Source: Parcubacteria group bacterium GW2011_GWC1_45_13
GTDB lineage: Bacteria; Patescibacteriota; Minisyncoccia; UBA11713; 2-01-FULL-45-33
DNA length: 39,222 nt
Assembly: GCA_001001285.1 (NCBI GenBank)
Contig: LCKG01000001.1
Span: 1-39,222 of the forward strand
Direction of reading: 5' to 3'
Part shown: positions 1-8,845 of the stretch, in pieces
How positions within the stretch are numbered: the first letter of the stretch is position 1
How the letters are laid out: each line of letters opens with the position of its first letter
Position numbers and translations under genes: made by a program
Notes under the pieces: model-generated
Databases searched by the model: none
What the model was told of the DNA's origin: nothing
What the model saw: the letters and a program-made list of their open reading frames with translations, nothing else

Positions 1-98
1 ATGATGGCTTCAGTAGTTAAAGTAACGTCATTGGTAGCGTTAGCAAAAGCGAAAGGAACTGACAGAAGCGCAGCGAAAACTTTTAAATAAATTTTCAT
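1..98 (-). CDS. N-terminus of a secreted protein (partial, runs off window)
   Basis: Reverse complement from 98 reads MKIYLKVFAALLSVPFAFANATNDVTLTTEAI: basic N-terminus, hydrophobic core, AFA cleavage-like site. Absent from ORF track because it is open at the window edge. Confidence 0.6.
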   Translation of the reverse strand, partial: MKIYLKVFAALLSVPFAFANATNDVTLTTEAI

Positions 99-129
99 AA
101 GTAATTTTGCAATTATTTACTTGTCAAGT

Positions 130-678
130 TTACTTGCAGGAACCTTTTTCCCAAATAGCTACGACGAAACCTTCTCCGCTACGACTTCCTGTATCGGTAG
201 TGGTACCCCTATCATTCGCGCCGATGTACATTCTCCAAACGGTGCTAGTCGCGCTTACCAACTCAATACAGCTTCCTTTCTTAGTGCCACTGGTATCAAG
301 ATATGCAGTTGTAGTTCCAGTGCCAGTTGCGGAGAATTCCGCCGCCGGAGTAGCAGTGCCATTCGCGCCGATAAAGTTATCAGTCGTTAACTTGCCATTT
401 ACCGTTAAAGTTGACGAGGCGCTCAAGGGTCCGGCTACGTTAAAATTAGCCGCTACGGAAGATGAGGCGGTGGAAATAAAGCCTGCTAAAGTAGAAAGGC
501 CGGTAACGCCGAGCGTGTTGCCTAATGAAGTAGCCCCAGTTGCCGTAAGAGTGCCGCCGGTACTTATATTGGTACCGATGGTTGACGAATAAACTATGCC
601 GGCAACAAGCAAAACGGAAGCCAAGCCCGCAAGTGTGATAGCGATAGACTCTTTTTTGTTTATAAAAAATCTGTTCAT
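130..678 (-). CDS. Secreted/surface-anchored Ser/Thr/Gly/Ala-rich protein with N-terminal TM segment
   Basis: ORF 182 aa; N-terminal hydrophobic helix after NKKES, then low-complexity segments (TGATSLGNTLGVTGLSTLAGF) resembling fibre/adhesin stalks. Confidence 0.65.
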   Translation of the reverse strand: MNRFFINKKESIAITLAGLASVLLVAGIVYSSTIGTNISTGGTLTATGATSLGNTLGVTGLSTLAGFISTASSSVAANFNVAGPLSASSTLTVNGKLTTDNFIGANGTATPAAEFSATGTGTTTAYLDTSGTKKGSCIELVSATSTVWRMYIGANDRGTTTDTGSRSGEGFVVAIWEKGSCK

Positions 679-787
679 AAATCTAAATCAATAAAAGCTT
701 ATAAAATAAAGCATCGACGCTTTAAAAGACTGAATTCAGTGTAACAGAATAAAGATATAAAACACAAAACACCAGCCTGTGGATAAG

Positions 788-3043
788 TTATGGATTCCGT
801 CCAGCTTTAATTTCTTCTATAAATTGCTCCCCTTGCTCTTTAAATTGCGGATTTATTTCTATGGCTTTTTGCAGTTCTTTTATGGCATTCTGCCTTTCCC
901 CCAACTGCATAAAAGTCGCGGCCAGATTCACGCGGTATTGGGCGTTTTGAGGCTCTTTTTCAATAAATAAAAGCCAGATGTCTCTTACTTTTTGAAAATT
1001 CCCCGCTCGGGCGTAGGCCGTAAGCAAATTTTGGTCTTTAATGATTTTCTTGCCGAAAGTTTTCATCAGGACTTCCTCGGCGTAGTCGCTTTGATTATTC
1101 AGTATGGCGACCAAAGCCATATTTTTAGCGGCTTCGCCGTAAGCCGGGGCGAAATCATAAGCCTCTTTTAAAACCTCAAAGGCTTTTTTATTGTCTCCTT
1201 TGCTTATCAAAATATCGGCCATCAAAAAAAAGATTTGTTGTTTTTTAGGAGATAATTCCTGCGCTTTATCCAAAATTTTAAGAGCGTCATCTATCTTTCC
1301 GCCCTTTAGATAAAGTGCCGAAAGAAAAAGGTATGACCGGGCATCTTTGGGGTTGTCAACAATCTGGCGCTCCATTTCTGAAATTGCTTTCTGTATGATT
1401 TTAATTTTAAGGTCGTTAGAAATATCAAAGGTAATAGCATTGCTGGCATAACTGCTAAATTGCTCTCTTGCCTCGCCATTGCCGAAAGTTTTGTATTCAA
1501 AAACTTTATCAAAATCACCCAAAATCACATCCACGTTTTGGGCCGAAACTGCCATATCTTTTAAAGCATTGAGGAGCGCTTCGCTTGCTAAAAGAGGTTT
1601 TATATTTACGAAGTACAAAGAAAAGATCACCGCGACAGACACAATGACTACAGCAATATATTGAAAAGGAGAAGCACTCTTTGACGAATCCATTTGCGGT
1701 AGAGATTTAATTTCCAAAAAATGGATAAACCCAAGTATTGCAAAAAACATGAAATAAGATGTGAGATTATCAAAAACAAACAAGTTATGAAAAAAATAGG
1801 CGGCGAAAAGCGCGGTAAAAATAGCTTTGGCCAACTTATCCTGCTGTTTCTTCCAAAGTGTATAGAGACTCAAAATAAAAACGCCCAAATAAGCCAGAAG
1901 TCCCAAAATACCGCCGTGAATCAGCCAATCAAAAATTACGTTATGCGCCCGATCAAACCACGGCTCCTGCGGCCAAAGTTGGGGCTTGTAATATTTATTG
2001 AACACCAAATTAAAATTTTCCGACCCCCAGCCCAAAATTGGATGTTCCTTAAATCCTTCCAAAGCCATGCCCCAAATAGTGAACCGCGATTTAATTGTTT
2101 GTTCTTTCAGCGAGATATCGGTAAAACGTTTGAGCACATAATTTTTGTTGATGAAATCCGTATTCTTTAAAACAAAGAAAGCCCCTAAAAGCGTTAAAAC
2201 GACGCCTATAACTCCTCCGGATAAAATTTTAGAACGCCGATCCCCCTCCAACCAAACCTTAAGCAAAGTGAAAAGCGCCGTGCCCCCCAAAAGACCCAAA
2301 ATCGCGCCGCGAGTCGCGGTAAAAAAAACAACCGGGATTTCCATAATGATAACGAAGGCCAGGATACTCCGTATCCAGATTCTTTGCTCCCCGCCTGCCT
2401 GCCCGACGGCAAGGCGGGCCAATTGGCGGGCAGGTTTAAATAAAAAATAAGCCGCGAGAAAAATATTAAAAATCAAAAAAATGGCCAGATAAGTAGAGTT
2501 TCCCAAAGTAGCGTCTAAACGATCGCTAGATTGATGAATCTCCAATTTACCCATGAATTGAAGATAAGAATAGGCGGTAATTATGAAACTCACCGCGATA
2601 GAAGAATAAAAAAATCTCCGCCAATCGGTTTCATTTTTAAACATGCAGATCAAGATTATAAAGTATGCCAAAAGATGAAGATGTGTCACTAGCCCCTCCA
2701 TTCTCTCGTAGTTTGACCAAAAACTGCGATATGGATTTTCGCCGAAAATCGTAGAAAGCGTTAAAACCCCCACTATAGCCAAAACTGCCCAAAAAATCGG
2801 CGAGGTGCGCGGGCGGTATTTTTTATCAAAAATGGCAGCGATTGCCCACAGAGCAAATAAAATTTCAACAACTATGCGGAAGAAAAAATTCTTGCCGGTA
2901 ATGAACGGGAAAAATAAGTCGCCCACTCCCGGCAGAAACATATTTGCAAAAAAATTGCCGGCCACAATTAGAGATAGTGCTGGCAAAATAAAAAGCCCGA
3001 TTTTGACTATTTTAACAATGATGTCTATTGTTTTCTGCGACAT
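788..3043 (-). CDS. O-antigen ligase/polymerase-like (Wzy_C/PglL-type) membrane protein with C-terminal TPR repeats
   Basis: 751 aa; multiple TM helices, large loop with TRGAILG...GWGSENF...H NVIFDWLIHGGILGLLAYLG signature, then TPR motifs (ARSYLFLSALYLKGGKIDDALKILDKAQELSP). Confidence 0.88.
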   Translation of the reverse strand: MSQKTIDIIVKIVKIGLFILPALSLIVAGNFFANMFLPGVGDLFFPFITGKNFFFRIVVEILFALWAIAAIFDKKYRPRTSPIFWAVLAIVGVLTLSTIFGENPYRSFWSNYERMEGLVTHLHLLAYFIILICMFKNETDWRRFFYSSIAVSFIITAYSYLQFMGKLEIHQSSDRLDATLGNSTYLAIFLIFNIFLAAYFLFKPARQLARLAVGQAGGEQRIWIRSILAFVIIMEIPVVFFTATRGAILGLLGGTALFTLLKVWLEGDRRSKILSGGVIGVVLTLLGAFFVLKNTDFINKNYVLKRFTDISLKEQTIKSRFTIWGMALEGFKEHPILGWGSENFNLVFNKYYKPQLWPQEPWFDRAHNVIFDWLIHGGILGLLAYLGVFILSLYTLWKKQQDKLAKAIFTALFAAYFFHNLFVFDNLTSYFMFFAILGFIHFLEIKSLPQMDSSKSASPFQYIAVVIVSVAVIFSLYFVNIKPLLASEALLNALKDMAVSAQNVDVILGDFDKVFEYKTFGNGEAREQFSSYASNAITFDISNDLKIKIIQKAISEMERQIVDNPKDARSYLFLSALYLKGGKIDDALKILDKAQELSPKKQQIFFLMADILISKGDNKKAFEVLKEAYDFAPAYGEAAKNMALVAILNNQSDYAEEVLMKTFGKKIIKDQNLLTAYARAGNFQKVRDIWLLFIEKEPQNAQYRVNLAATFMQLGERQNAIKELQKAIEINPQFKEQGEQFIEEIKAGRNP
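2391..2434. repeat. GC-rich intragenic palindromic repeat, copy a
   Basis: CCTGCCCG (2398-2405) / CGGGCAGG (2427-2434) inverted arms plus CCCGACGGCAAGGCGGG (2402-2418) inside the O-antigen ligase gene (peptide PARQLARLAVGQAGG). Confidence 0.7.
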
Positions 3044-3044
3044 G

Positions 3045-4592
3045 TTATTTATGATATAAGTCTTTCCTTAAATACACAAATTGGTGATATTCAAGATTGG
3101 GAATAGTGGAAAAATATTTTTTATATAAAATGTAATTTTTAAATCTCAAATCATTGGAAATTGATTCCGCTTCCGCGCCATATTCCAACTTGTCTTTATT
3201 TTCGCTTGTAAAAACTATTGCTCCCGGATTTTTTAAATAAAAATAATCAATTTTTTCTTTTGGAGATAAATTGCCGCGCGCCAATAACGGGTCATTTAGC
3301 GCCCCAAAATCTACGGTTTTAAGTTTTGAAAAATAAGGCATCGCCCCGGCGTCTGTGTAAACTACCAGCCATTCCGATGGCGGAATAATATTTTTTAATT
3401 CTCGGCCGATTAAATTATGTTCAGTTTCCTGCAAAGTAAGCTGAACGCGGGCAAATTGCATTTCGTCTTTCAATTTAACGACTTGAAATAAAATTTGGTA
3501 AACGCTCAAAACCAAAAAAAAACAGATTGTCAATTTGTACTTAAGAGTTTTTTTATTTTTGAATTCGTTTAGAGCTAAAAATCCCAAGCCGAATAAATAT
3601 CCTAAACCCAGCCAAAATGCCGGCATAAGCGGAGTATAAAAACGCGTGGAAAAATTGGTAAGCAGGTGCGTGCGGGCCAAAACGGCAACTAATAAAATCA
3701 TGAATATAATCGCGCCCCAAAAAGCATTAAATATTTGTGAATTTTTGAATTTTACCCACTCGCTTTTGATACGTTCCCACAGCCAATCGGCTTCAAAAGA
3801 CAAAAGTAACGCCGCGGCTAAAATAGGAATTGCAAAAAATGTTCTCAAAAATCTGGAGATATCAATCAAATTATCAAGGGATATGCCATTGCCTTCCTTG
3901 GCGTAAAAAGTATTTGGCAAAAGCGCGCCGTAGTAATTCGCCCTCCAAATAAAATAAATCAGCGCCGGGAAGAAATAAAAGAAAAGAAATTTCCAAAACC
4001 AAAATTTAAAATCTTCCCGCTCATTTTTAAATTTAGAAATACCGGTTGCGATTACAAAAGCCGTGGCTAGTGCCGCACCTTCCGGCCGCACCAAGTTCGC
4101 AAAAAGCAAAGATAAAAATAAAGGCGTTTCTTTCGCATCAAGCAAAAAATAAAAAGAAAGCAAAATAGCATTAATGAAAAGCGAGGTTTCCAATCCACTT
4201 AAAGCGTGCGTAAACAGTATGGGCGAAGTGGCATAGAGAAGCAAGATAATGCCCGAGATTAAATCTGGTAAATTTAATTTTCTTAAACAAAGAAAAAGCA
4301 AAAGCCATCCCGCAAAAAACATTAAAATGCCTGCAACATGACTTATGGTAATCGGTGAAAATCCGAGCTTTATAAATCCTGCCAAAACCACCGTCCACAA
4401 AACTCCGGTATATCCTTCAATCGGAGGTTCTCCAACATTCCAAGTAAGCACTCCTTGATTGGCGAAGTTTTCCGCGTATCGGAAAATAATATAAGCGTCG
4501 TCTATGGTCCATTTCGGGAAAATAATGAAAATCAGAGCGGAATAGATAAGACCGGAAGTTAAAAGAATTTTTGACAAAAATTTATAATTCAT
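3045..4592 (-). CDS. GT-C type membrane glycosyltransferase (mannosyl/arabinosyltransferase-like)
   Basis: 515 aa polytopic; N-terminal DDAYIIFRYAENFANQGVLTWNVGE motif typical of GT-C enzymes. Confidence 0.75.
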   Translation of the reverse strand: MNYKFLSKILLTSGLIYSALIFIIFPKWTIDDAYIIFRYAENFANQGVLTWNVGEPPIEGYTGVLWTVVLAGFIKLGFSPITISHVAGILMFFAGWLLLFLCLRKLNLPDLISGIILLLYATSPILFTHALSGLETSLFINAILLSFYFLLDAKETPLFLSLLFANLVRPEGAALATAFVIATGISKFKNEREDFKFWFWKFLFFYFFPALIYFIWRANYYGALLPNTFYAKEGNGISLDNLIDISRFLRTFFAIPILAAALLLSFEADWLWERIKSEWVKFKNSQIFNAFWGAIIFMILLVAVLARTHLLTNFSTRFYTPLMPAFWLGLGYLFGLGFLALNEFKNKKTLKYKLTICFFLVLSVYQILFQVVKLKDEMQFARVQLTLQETEHNLIGRELKNIIPPSEWLVVYTDAGAMPYFSKLKTVDFGALNDPLLARGNLSPKEKIDYFYLKNPGAIVFTSENKDKLEYGAEAESISNDLRFKNYILYKKYFSTIPNLEYHQFVYLRKDLYHK

Positions 4593-6030
4593 TTTTTTCT
4601 AAAGCTAAATTTATCGCGTTAATATGATTTTTAATGTTTTCCGTGACGTCTATAGGAGAGACATCCTGGCAATATTGCTCTCTGAAGCCGTTTATACTTA
4701 TCTTACCAAAACTATAGAGATAACTAATAATTTGCTGGCTATCCACAAAAAGCCCGGCTTTTATAACCTCAAGCGCGATACTGCAAGATCGGACGTCGTT
4801 TATTTTAAAAACACCCGGGCAATCGCGATACCAGGCATAACCGAACGCTAGAGAAGGTTTGTTTCTAAGCAACGCTTCCCAGCCAGCAGTGCCATTTACG
4901 GAAGCGACGCACTGGGATTTATCAATTAGCGTAAGACTGTCAGTTTCTAAAGGAATAATCTGCGTGTTAGGCAAATCTGCTATGGCTTTATAGTAACCAC
5001 GGTAGCGGTAGCTGAAATAATCCAGGCCTCTGGGTTTCCATTGCAAAGGATGTTCTTTTACGTAAATTAACCATCCGGCCGGCAAAGCCGCTGAAAGTAT
5101 CTCAATCATAAGCAATTGATCCACGAATACTCCGCCCAATGGGCTAGTGGTGCATTCAGGTTGGTATTGCAAAGGGACGTAAACAAATTTTTTGGAAAGA
5201 TCAGCAGGTTTTGCCAAACTTAAATACTCCGTTTTTTGGTTGGATCTGAATTTTCGCGGCAAGTAAGTGATTATTTTTGTAAAAACAGACAAATCTTTAA
5301 GTACGGTGACCGTAGTCCAAAAAGAACGCGCTTTTACTTTTAAAGCTTTGAGCCCGGAATACTTTTCTGAAAGCTCGACAATGTCTTGCGGCCGAATATT
5401 CGCTTTAAAACTAATCTGCGCATCATAATAGGCATGGATGTCCGAGGGTAAGTCTTCAACAGAAAAATGCTTGTTTTCGTTTTTTTTAAGTTCCGTTTTC
5501 AAAAAGCTGCTGCCCACGGCGAAATCGCTGATCACCAGACACCGATCGTTCACCCGCGTCAGTTCAAAAATAATCGTTTTTATCCCATAAAACTTGGCTA
5601 ATCCATAAATAACAAAGTCGTAGACGCTGTGAGGTACATTTGGGAATATAATCGCGTCCGGTTTTAATTTTTTAACTACTCCGTCCCAGTATCTTACATA
5701 ATCATAGTAGAGATGCTTACGTTCATTGACAGACATATTCTCAAAAGTTTTGCTCATCATTGTGAGCGTTTCCGATTCTGTACCTAAAAGTTTTTCCAAA
5801 AGTTCGGCGCTTGGCGGGTCAAACAAAAAATTTCCGACCTCCTTAGCCGGAATAGCTTTCAGGGCATCGTCGTGGCTATGGAAAATAGTCCCGGAAAAAT
5901 CTTGGCTGCTGATTTTTTCGCGTGAATGCGCGCCTACCCAATATACAATCTTATGCTTTTGTTTAAGCGCTTTTACAACTTCGGCAAGGCCGAATTCTTT
6001 TCCGATCCAGGTTATTAAAAATAAACGCAT
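4582..6030 (-). CDS. Capsule polysaccharide biosynthesis (KpsC/KpsS-like) protein
   Basis: 482 aa; FVYVPLQYQPE..., YVKEHPLQWKPRG, VNGTAGWEALLRNKPSLAFG; same motif set as the 29537..31039 product. Confidence 0.7.
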   Translation of the reverse strand: MRLFLITWIGKEFGLAEVVKALKQKHKIVYWVGAHSREKISSQDFSGTIFHSHDDALKAIPAKEVGNFLFDPPSAELLEKLLGTESETLTMMSKTFENMSVNERKHLYYDYVRYWDGVVKKLKPDAIIFPNVPHSVYDFVIYGLAKFYGIKTIIFELTRVNDRCLVISDFAVGSSFLKTELKKNENKHFSVEDLPSDIHAYYDAQISFKANIRPQDIVELSEKYSGLKALKVKARSFWTTVTVLKDLSVFTKIITYLPRKFRSNQKTEYLSLAKPADLSKKFVYVPLQYQPECTTSPLGGVFVDQLLMIEILSAALPAGWLIYVKEHPLQWKPRGLDYFSYRYRGYYKAIADLPNTQIIPLETDSLTLIDKSQCVASVNGTAGWEALLRNKPSLAFGYAWYRDCPGVFKINDVRSCSIALEVIKAGLFVDSQQIISYLYSFGKISINGFREQYCQDVSPIDVTENIKNHINAINLALEKNEL

Positions 6031-6033
6031 AAT

Positions 6034-7824
6034 CTAATTTTTTAAATTATATACTCTAAAGAAATAAGAGTCTTTATTTTGGAGAAGCTCCGCGGGCACG
6101 CCCTCTTCAATAATTTTCCCTTCATCCAGTGCGATAAGCTTATCTGAAACTTTCACCGTGGATAAGCGGTGAGCTATGGCTAGAACTGTTATTTTTCCTT
6201 TTAGACTCTCGATTGATTTTTGTATAAAAATTTCCGATTCGTTATCAAGGGCGCTGGTGGCTTCATCCAAAACCAGAATCTGGGGATGTCTCGCGAGGAC
6301 TCTTGCTAAAATAATTCTTTGCTTTTGCCCGCCCGAAAGTAAAATCCCCCTCTCGCCCACGACAGTTGAGAATTTTATGGGAAGCGAATTTATAAAATCG
6401 TAAATATTGGCCTGGCGCGCGGCCTCTATCATATCTTTTTCAGTAATCGCGTCGCTATAAAATTTTATGTTGTTTTCAATCGTATCGTTCAATAAAAAAA
6501 TCTCTTGCGAAACATAACCGATATTTTTTCTCCAGTCTTCCATACGAATATCTGCTATATTTCTTCCATCAATTAAAATCTCGCCATCCTGCGGCAAGTA
6601 AAGCCGCAAAATCAAATCCACTATTGTGGTTTTTCCAGCTCCGGAAGGACCTATCAAACCAACCATTCCGCCTTTATCTATAGAAAAAGAAACTCCATTT
6701 AAAACATTTTCTTCTCTATTTTTATAAGAAAAACCAACATTTCTGAATTCCAACTTTTTTTGAAAATGGAAGCTTGCTGTGCCCAAATCACGCTCTTCGT
6801 GTTTTTTTGCTTTATTTTTGTATTCCAATACGCTAGCAAGGTAAGGCACTTGCGCGTTAATGGTATGCAAATTGGATTGAGCTTGCTGAATATAGGCAAA
6901 AACTTTATTTATAGCGTAAACTATCACGGCGAACGCGGCGAAATTAAAAGCAGTCATTTTATAAAAAAATATAAATACGGCAATAACAAAAATTAAGCCG
7001 ACCGGCTGGAGCAAGGCAGTAGTTGCGTTTCTTAACGCTGCCACGCGCAAATTTAAATTCTTTATTGCCTCAAAATATTTATTGCTTCGCTCTGTTATTT
7101 TTTCTTCCACAAAAGAAGCTTTTACTGCTTTCATTCCCATTATATTTTCGTTTACGTAATGCGCCAATTCTTTGTAAAGCCTGCCCATTTCCGCTGAAAC
7201 AGCTATATTTCTGCGGAAAAGCGGTTTTAAAGAAAAAAGCACTATTCCTCCAAAAGCCATTGTAAAAAGTGCCACAATCCAGGAAATATTCACAACCAAA
7301 AGACCGTAAGCAATTAAATTGGCCAGAACTATTATAGAAGCGCTGATGTAAGTCAAAAGTTTAGAGCTCTGGTCTACGTCGTTGGTCAAAGATTGATCTA
7401 AATATCCTACTTTCTCCGCCGAAAGATATGGCCAATCGGCTTTTAATATGGCTGAAAAAAGTTCATTTCTGATTTTAGTTTCAAAAGAAGCGGTTGCGCG
7501 CGTAGCTACGTAGTTAGCCCAGAAAAGAATGGCCGCCTTAATTATAAAAAGCAAAATTATAAAGACGAGCAAAGAAACCAGAGTATATTTTAAATGCGCG
7601 TATAAAAAAAACTTTTCAATGGCTCGGGAAATAAAATCCACGCCGGGTGCCTGGTCTTTATTTAGAAAAGAGAATAAAGGAATAATAGCGTTAATTCCAA
7701 TGCTTTCCAAAAATCCACTAACAAAAGAGAGGATTGTTAGTAAGATAATCTCCGACTTATATTGGCCGAATGCTTTTTTAAATAAGTTGAGTAGATTTAA
7801 TTTTTCGCTAAATTTGGTGAGCAT
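6034..7824 (-). CDS. ABC transporter, fused TMD-NBD (PglK/MsbA-like glycolipid flippase)
   Basis: 596 aa; Walker A GPSGAGKTT, signature LSGGQKQR, Walker B ILVLDEATSALD, preceded by 6-TM domain (GFLESIGINAIIPLFSFLN). Confidence 0.93.
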   Translation of the reverse strand: MLTKFSEKLNLLNLFKKAFGQYKSEIILLTILSFVSGFLESIGINAIIPLFSFLNKDQAPGVDFISRAIEKFFLYAHLKYTLVSLLVFIILLFIIKAAILFWANYVATRATASFETKIRNELFSAILKADWPYLSAEKVGYLDQSLTNDVDQSSKLLTYISASIIVLANLIAYGLLVVNISWIVALFTMAFGGIVLFSLKPLFRRNIAVSAEMGRLYKELAHYVNENIMGMKAVKASFVEEKITERSNKYFEAIKNLNLRVAALRNATTALLQPVGLIFVIAVFIFFYKMTAFNFAAFAVIVYAINKVFAYIQQAQSNLHTINAQVPYLASVLEYKNKAKKHEERDLGTASFHFQKKLEFRNVGFSYKNREENVLNGVSFSIDKGGMVGLIGPSGAGKTTIVDLILRLYLPQDGEILIDGRNIADIRMEDWRKNIGYVSQEIFLLNDTIENNIKFYSDAITEKDMIEAARQANIYDFINSLPIKFSTVVGERGILLSGGQKQRIILARVLARHPQILVLDEATSALDNESEIFIQKSIESLKGKITVLAIAHRLSTVKVSDKLIALDEGKIIEEGVPAELLQNKDSYFFRVYNLKN

Positions 7825-8845
7825 CGGCTTCTTTGATCATGGCTTCAAGCTGGATCTTAGAAAGCTTAGGTGCGTATTGGGACGACAAAGCCTTGCTTCC
7901 AACTTTTACTTGAGCGGCCAGATAATGTTCTTTATACTGGCTACGGGCCACTGTTTCGTGCGGGGTCAGAATATACATTTCTCCAGATTCCAAGGCTCTG
8001 GGTACTTCGTAATCAGCCAATAATTTTTCGTGGATTTTTTCACCAGCGCGTCTGCCGATTGTTTTTATCTTGATATCTGAAGATTTTTTACCAAAAATAG
8101 GGGCGTAATAGTTTACCGCGGCTTTAATTAAGTCAACCAAACGAATTGCTGGCATTTTCAGTACAAAAATTTCATGCCCGCGCATCATATTGGTTGCCGA
8201 AAGAATCAAATTTACAGCTTGTGGCACAGTCATCACAAAACGCGTCATTTTCTGGTCTGTAATTGCCACCTCGCCGTTAGCCGCGATTTGTTTCTTAAGC
8301 AAGGGCAGTAAACTGCCGCGGCTTCCCAAAACATTTCCGAAACGCACGCAAGCAAATTTCGTTTTTTTGTCTCCCCTGTAATAAAAAGAAGATAAAAACA
8401 ATTTTTCGGCCATAAGTTTGGACACGCCCAAAATTCCTTCTGGCTCGGCTACTTTATCCGTGGAAATTCCAATTACTTTTGGAATTTTTAAATCTCTAGC
8501 TGCTTCTATGATATTCTGCGTGCCAATAATATTGGTTTTTACCGCTTCAAAAGGATTATATTCGCACATAGCCACCTGTTTCAAAGCAGCCGCATGAAAA
8601 ACAACGTCAACTCCTTCCATGGCCATTCTTAAACGATCTTTGTCGCGGATATCTCCAACCACGAAACGCAATCTCTCATTTTCAGTGCCCAACTCATTCA
8701 TAAGCTGGTAGTGTCTGTCTTCATGGCGAGCGAAAACACGGATAACTTTGGGACTAAATTTTAAAAGCTGGTGCACAATTTCAGAACCAATGGAGCCAGT
8801 GCCACCAGTTACCAAAATATTTTTATTTTTAAACTCGTTTAGCAT
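7808..8845 (-). CDS. NDP-N-acetylglucosamine 4,6-dehydratase (CapD/PseB/LegB family)
   Basis: 345 aa; GGTGSIGSEIV, FHAAALKQVAMCEYNPFEAVKTNIIGT, GISTDKVAEPEGILGVSKLMAEKLF. Confidence 0.9.
   Translation of the reverse strand: MLNEFKNKNILVTGGTGSIGSEIVHQLLKFSPKVIRVFARHEDRHYQLMNELGTENERLRFVVGDIRDKDRLRMAMEGVDVVFHAAALKQVAMCEYNPFEAVKTNIIGTQNIIEAARDLKIPKVIGISTDKVAEPEGILGVSKLMAEKLFLSSFYYRGDKKTKFACVRFGNVLGSRGSLLPLLKKQIAANGEVAITDQKMTRFVMTVPQAVNLILSATNMMRGHEIFVLKMPAIRLVDLIKAAVNYYAPIFGKKSSDIKIKTIGRRAGEKIHEKLLADYEVPRALESGEMYILTPHETVARSQYKEHYLAAQVKVGSKALSSQYAPKLSKIQLEAMIKEADAHQI

Noticed and set aside
107-592. 161-aa plus-strand ORF (MQLFTCQVYLQEP...)
   Set aside because: Antisense shadow of the Ser/Thr-rich surface protein; Val/Pro-rich composition mirrors its repeats and there is no start context.
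729-740. 12-bp perfect palindrome ACTGAATTCAGT
   Set aside because: Short, single copy as far as I can see, no associated promoter; not enough to call an operator.
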